This document shows, in pieces, positions 62,746-64,000 of a stretch of DNA of 64,000 bases. The DNA comes from Parapusillimonas granuli (GTDB lineage Bacteria > Pseudomonadota > Gammaproteobacteria > Burkholderiales > Burkholderiaceae_B). How positions within the stretch are numbered: position 1 is the stretch's first letter; every line of letters starts with the position of its first letter. Below the pieces are notes generated by a model. The model made no database searches. It saw only the letters and a list, made by a program, of their open reading frames with translations, and had not been told where the DNA came from. The stretch is taken from NCBI RefSeq assembly GCF_013416525.1, contig NZ_JACCEM010000005.1:248001-312000 (forward strand), read 5' to 3'. The translations under genes were made by a program, and so were the position numbers.

Positions 62746-64000
62746 ATGAAAAGAATTCTGTTGTCAAGCTGTTTGCTCGCCATCCTGGCGGCTTGCAGCA
62801 CGGTGCCTCCCGATACCGGCGCGCCCGGCGCCGCGGCGCCCGCCGCGCCCGAGCCCAATATCGCCGAACTGCCCCTGGTGGTCCCGCCCCTGGAATCGAT
62901 GCGCGACACGCCGCCGCGCGGCTTGTCCGGGAAGTTCCAGCAGGCGTCCTGGGCGGCGCTGCCCGGGTGGCGCGGCGACGGCCTGGACCACGTCTGGAAA
63001 GCGTTCATCAACAACTGCAAGGGGCTGATGCGGCCGGTTTCGGGCTCGCTCGCCATGCAGGCGCGAGCCACCCCGCGGGTCTGGCAGCCGGTGTGCGCGG
63101 CGGCGCAGCAGTCGGGCCTGCCGGTGGACGCGGCCGGCGAGCCGGTGCGCCGCTTCCTGGAACAGCATTTGTCGCCCTGGCGCTTGCTGGACGCAACGGG
63201 CAAGCCGGCCCAAAACACCGTGACGGGATACTACGAGCCCTTGGTCAGGGCCTCGCGCAAGCGCGGCGGCAATTACCAATGGCCGCTGTACTCGGCGCCC
63301 GACGACCTGCTCACCATAGACCTCGGCGCCGTGTATCCGGAGCTCGCGGGCAAGCGGGTCAGGGGCAAGTTGGCGGGCAAGCGGGTGGTGCCCTACGACA
63401 CCCGGGCCGAGATCGCCGCCTCGCCGGACCGGCAGCCGCCCGTCATCGCCTGGGTCGACGACCCGGTCGAGGCCTTTTTCCTGCAAATCCAGGGGTCCGG
63501 GCGGGCGCAGCTGCCGGACGGCAGCACCATTCGGCTGGCCTATGCCGACCACAACGGCAGGCCCTACAAATCCATCGGCCAATGGCTGGCGCAAAAAGGG
63601 GAAATCACCCTGGCGCAGGCTTCCATGCAGAACATCAAGGCCTGGGCCAAGAACAACCCCTCGCGGGTCCAGGAAATGCTCAACGCCAATCCCGCCATGG
63701 TGTTCTTCAATGAAGAACCGATACGCGACCCGGAGCTCGGGCCCAAGGGCTCCTATGGCATTCCGCTGATCGGCGGGCGCGCGGTGGCGATCGATACGGC
63801 TTTCGTGCCGCTGGGCGCGCCGCTGTATCTGTCCACCACCCATCCGGCCAGCAGCCAGCCTCTGGCCCGCCTGGTCTTCGCGCAGGACACCGGCGCGGCG
63901 ATCAAGGGGGCGGCGCGCACCGACTTCTACTGGGGCTTCGGCGACGAGGCCGGGGCCATGGCGGGCCGCATGAAGCAGCGCGGCGAAATGTGGGTCCTGT
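62746..64000 (+). CDS. mltA: Membrane-bound lytic murein transglycosylase A, 3' end cut by window
   Basis: 418 residues visible of a lytic transglycosylase. Signal with lipobox LAAC (Cys17), so an outer-membrane lipoprotein. MltA blocks: VTGYYEPLVRASRKRGGNYQWPLYS, YDTRAEIAASP, FFLQIQGSGRAQLPDG, VFFNEEPIRDPELGPKGSYGIPL and the 3D domain with its aspartates in AQDTGAAIKGAARTDFYWGFGDEAG. The gene runs off the right edge, with little missing. It follows apaG by 14 bases. Confidence 0.94.
   Translation, partial: MKRILLSSCLLAILAACSTVPPDTGAPGAAAPAAPEPNIAELPLVVPPLESMRDTPPRGLSGKFQQASWAALPGWRGDGLDHVWKAFINNCKGLMRPVSGSLAMQARATPRVWQPVCAAAQQSGLPVDAAGEPVRRFLEQHLSPWRLLDATGKPAQNTVTGYYEPLVRASRKRGGNYQWPLYSAPDDLLTIDLGAVYPELAGKRVRGKLAGKRVVPYDTRAEIAASPDRQPPVIAWVDDPVEAFFLQIQGSGRAQLPDGSTIRLAYADHNGRPYKSIGQWLAQKGEITLAQASMQNIKAWAKNNPSRVQEMLNANPAMVFFNEEPIRDPELGPKGSYGIPLIGGRAVAIDTAFVPLGAPLYLSTTHPASSQPLARLVFAQDTGAAIKGAARTDFYWGFGDEAGAMAGRMKQRGEMWVL

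Overview
The window is about 65% G+C, densely packed and almost entirely chromosomal core. The gene orders dacC-dat-ybeD-lipB-lipA, rpe/gph/trpEGDC and metK-ahcY-metF (with an SAH riboswitch), together with the protein sequences, point to a betaproteobacterium of the order Burkholderiales. A member of the Alcaligenaceae (Bordetella/Achromobacter/Pusillimonas-like) is most likely; this placement is inferred from recalled family sequences, not from a search. I see no insertion sequence, prophage, CRISPR array, tRNA or rRNA.

Layout. 1-5134: a sugar-type ABC importer (ATPase, two permeases, Tat-type binding protein) divergent from a LacI regulator, with matched promoters and operators. 5144-7019: a small membrane ORF, then coaX and birA. 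7091-12813: hydrolase, dacC, dat, ybeD, lipB, an enoyl-CoA hydratase and lipA (cell wall and lipoate). 12960-16450: a denitrification patch with a SUMF1-type lipoprotein (NirV-like), a cysteine-free Crp/Fnr regulator and a NirK nitrite reductase fused to cytochrome c, closed by a terminator. 16506-23058: a complete peptide-type ABC importer followed by N-formylglutamate amidohydrolase. 23251-28917: MFS transporter, RpiR regulator divergent from an aminotransferase and a CMD protein, cobalamin adenosyltransferase, GNAT, CusF-like protein. 28972-31472: hslVU behind a sigma-32 promoter, and dksA with its own terminator.

31548-36119 is a zinc-starvation block: zigA-zur on one side and znuCBA on the other, divided by a perfect Zur-type palindrome. 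36195-40530 runs leftward: two lipid A acyltransferases, dapF, DUF484 and xerC. 40776-45011 is the SAM cycle (metK, DUF1289, SAH riboswitch, ahcY, holin-like membrane protein, metF). 45103-50402: formyl-THF cyclo-ligase, lytic transglycosylase, CCA-adding enzyme, MidA-type methyltransferase and a small membrane protein. 50622-54556: DEAD-box helicase, HIT protein and two-domain PPK2.

54582-59476 is the trp operon trpE-G-D-C with a Trp-rich leader peptide and attenuator just after gph. A c-di-GMP EAL-CBS-GGDEF gene lies between gph and rpe on the opposite strand. The window ends with apaG and a truncated mltA.

The strongest observations are regulatory: the LacI operator pair, the Zur palindrome, the SAH riboswitch with a visible switching helix, the trp attenuator with its unannotated leader peptide and the sigma-32 promoter of hslV. 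Among proteins the most notable are the NirK-cytochrome c fusion with its partners, a DksA with one of four zinc cysteines and a CusF-like protein missing two metal ligands. I found no convincing wholly new system; most of the window is well-understood housekeeping DNA.
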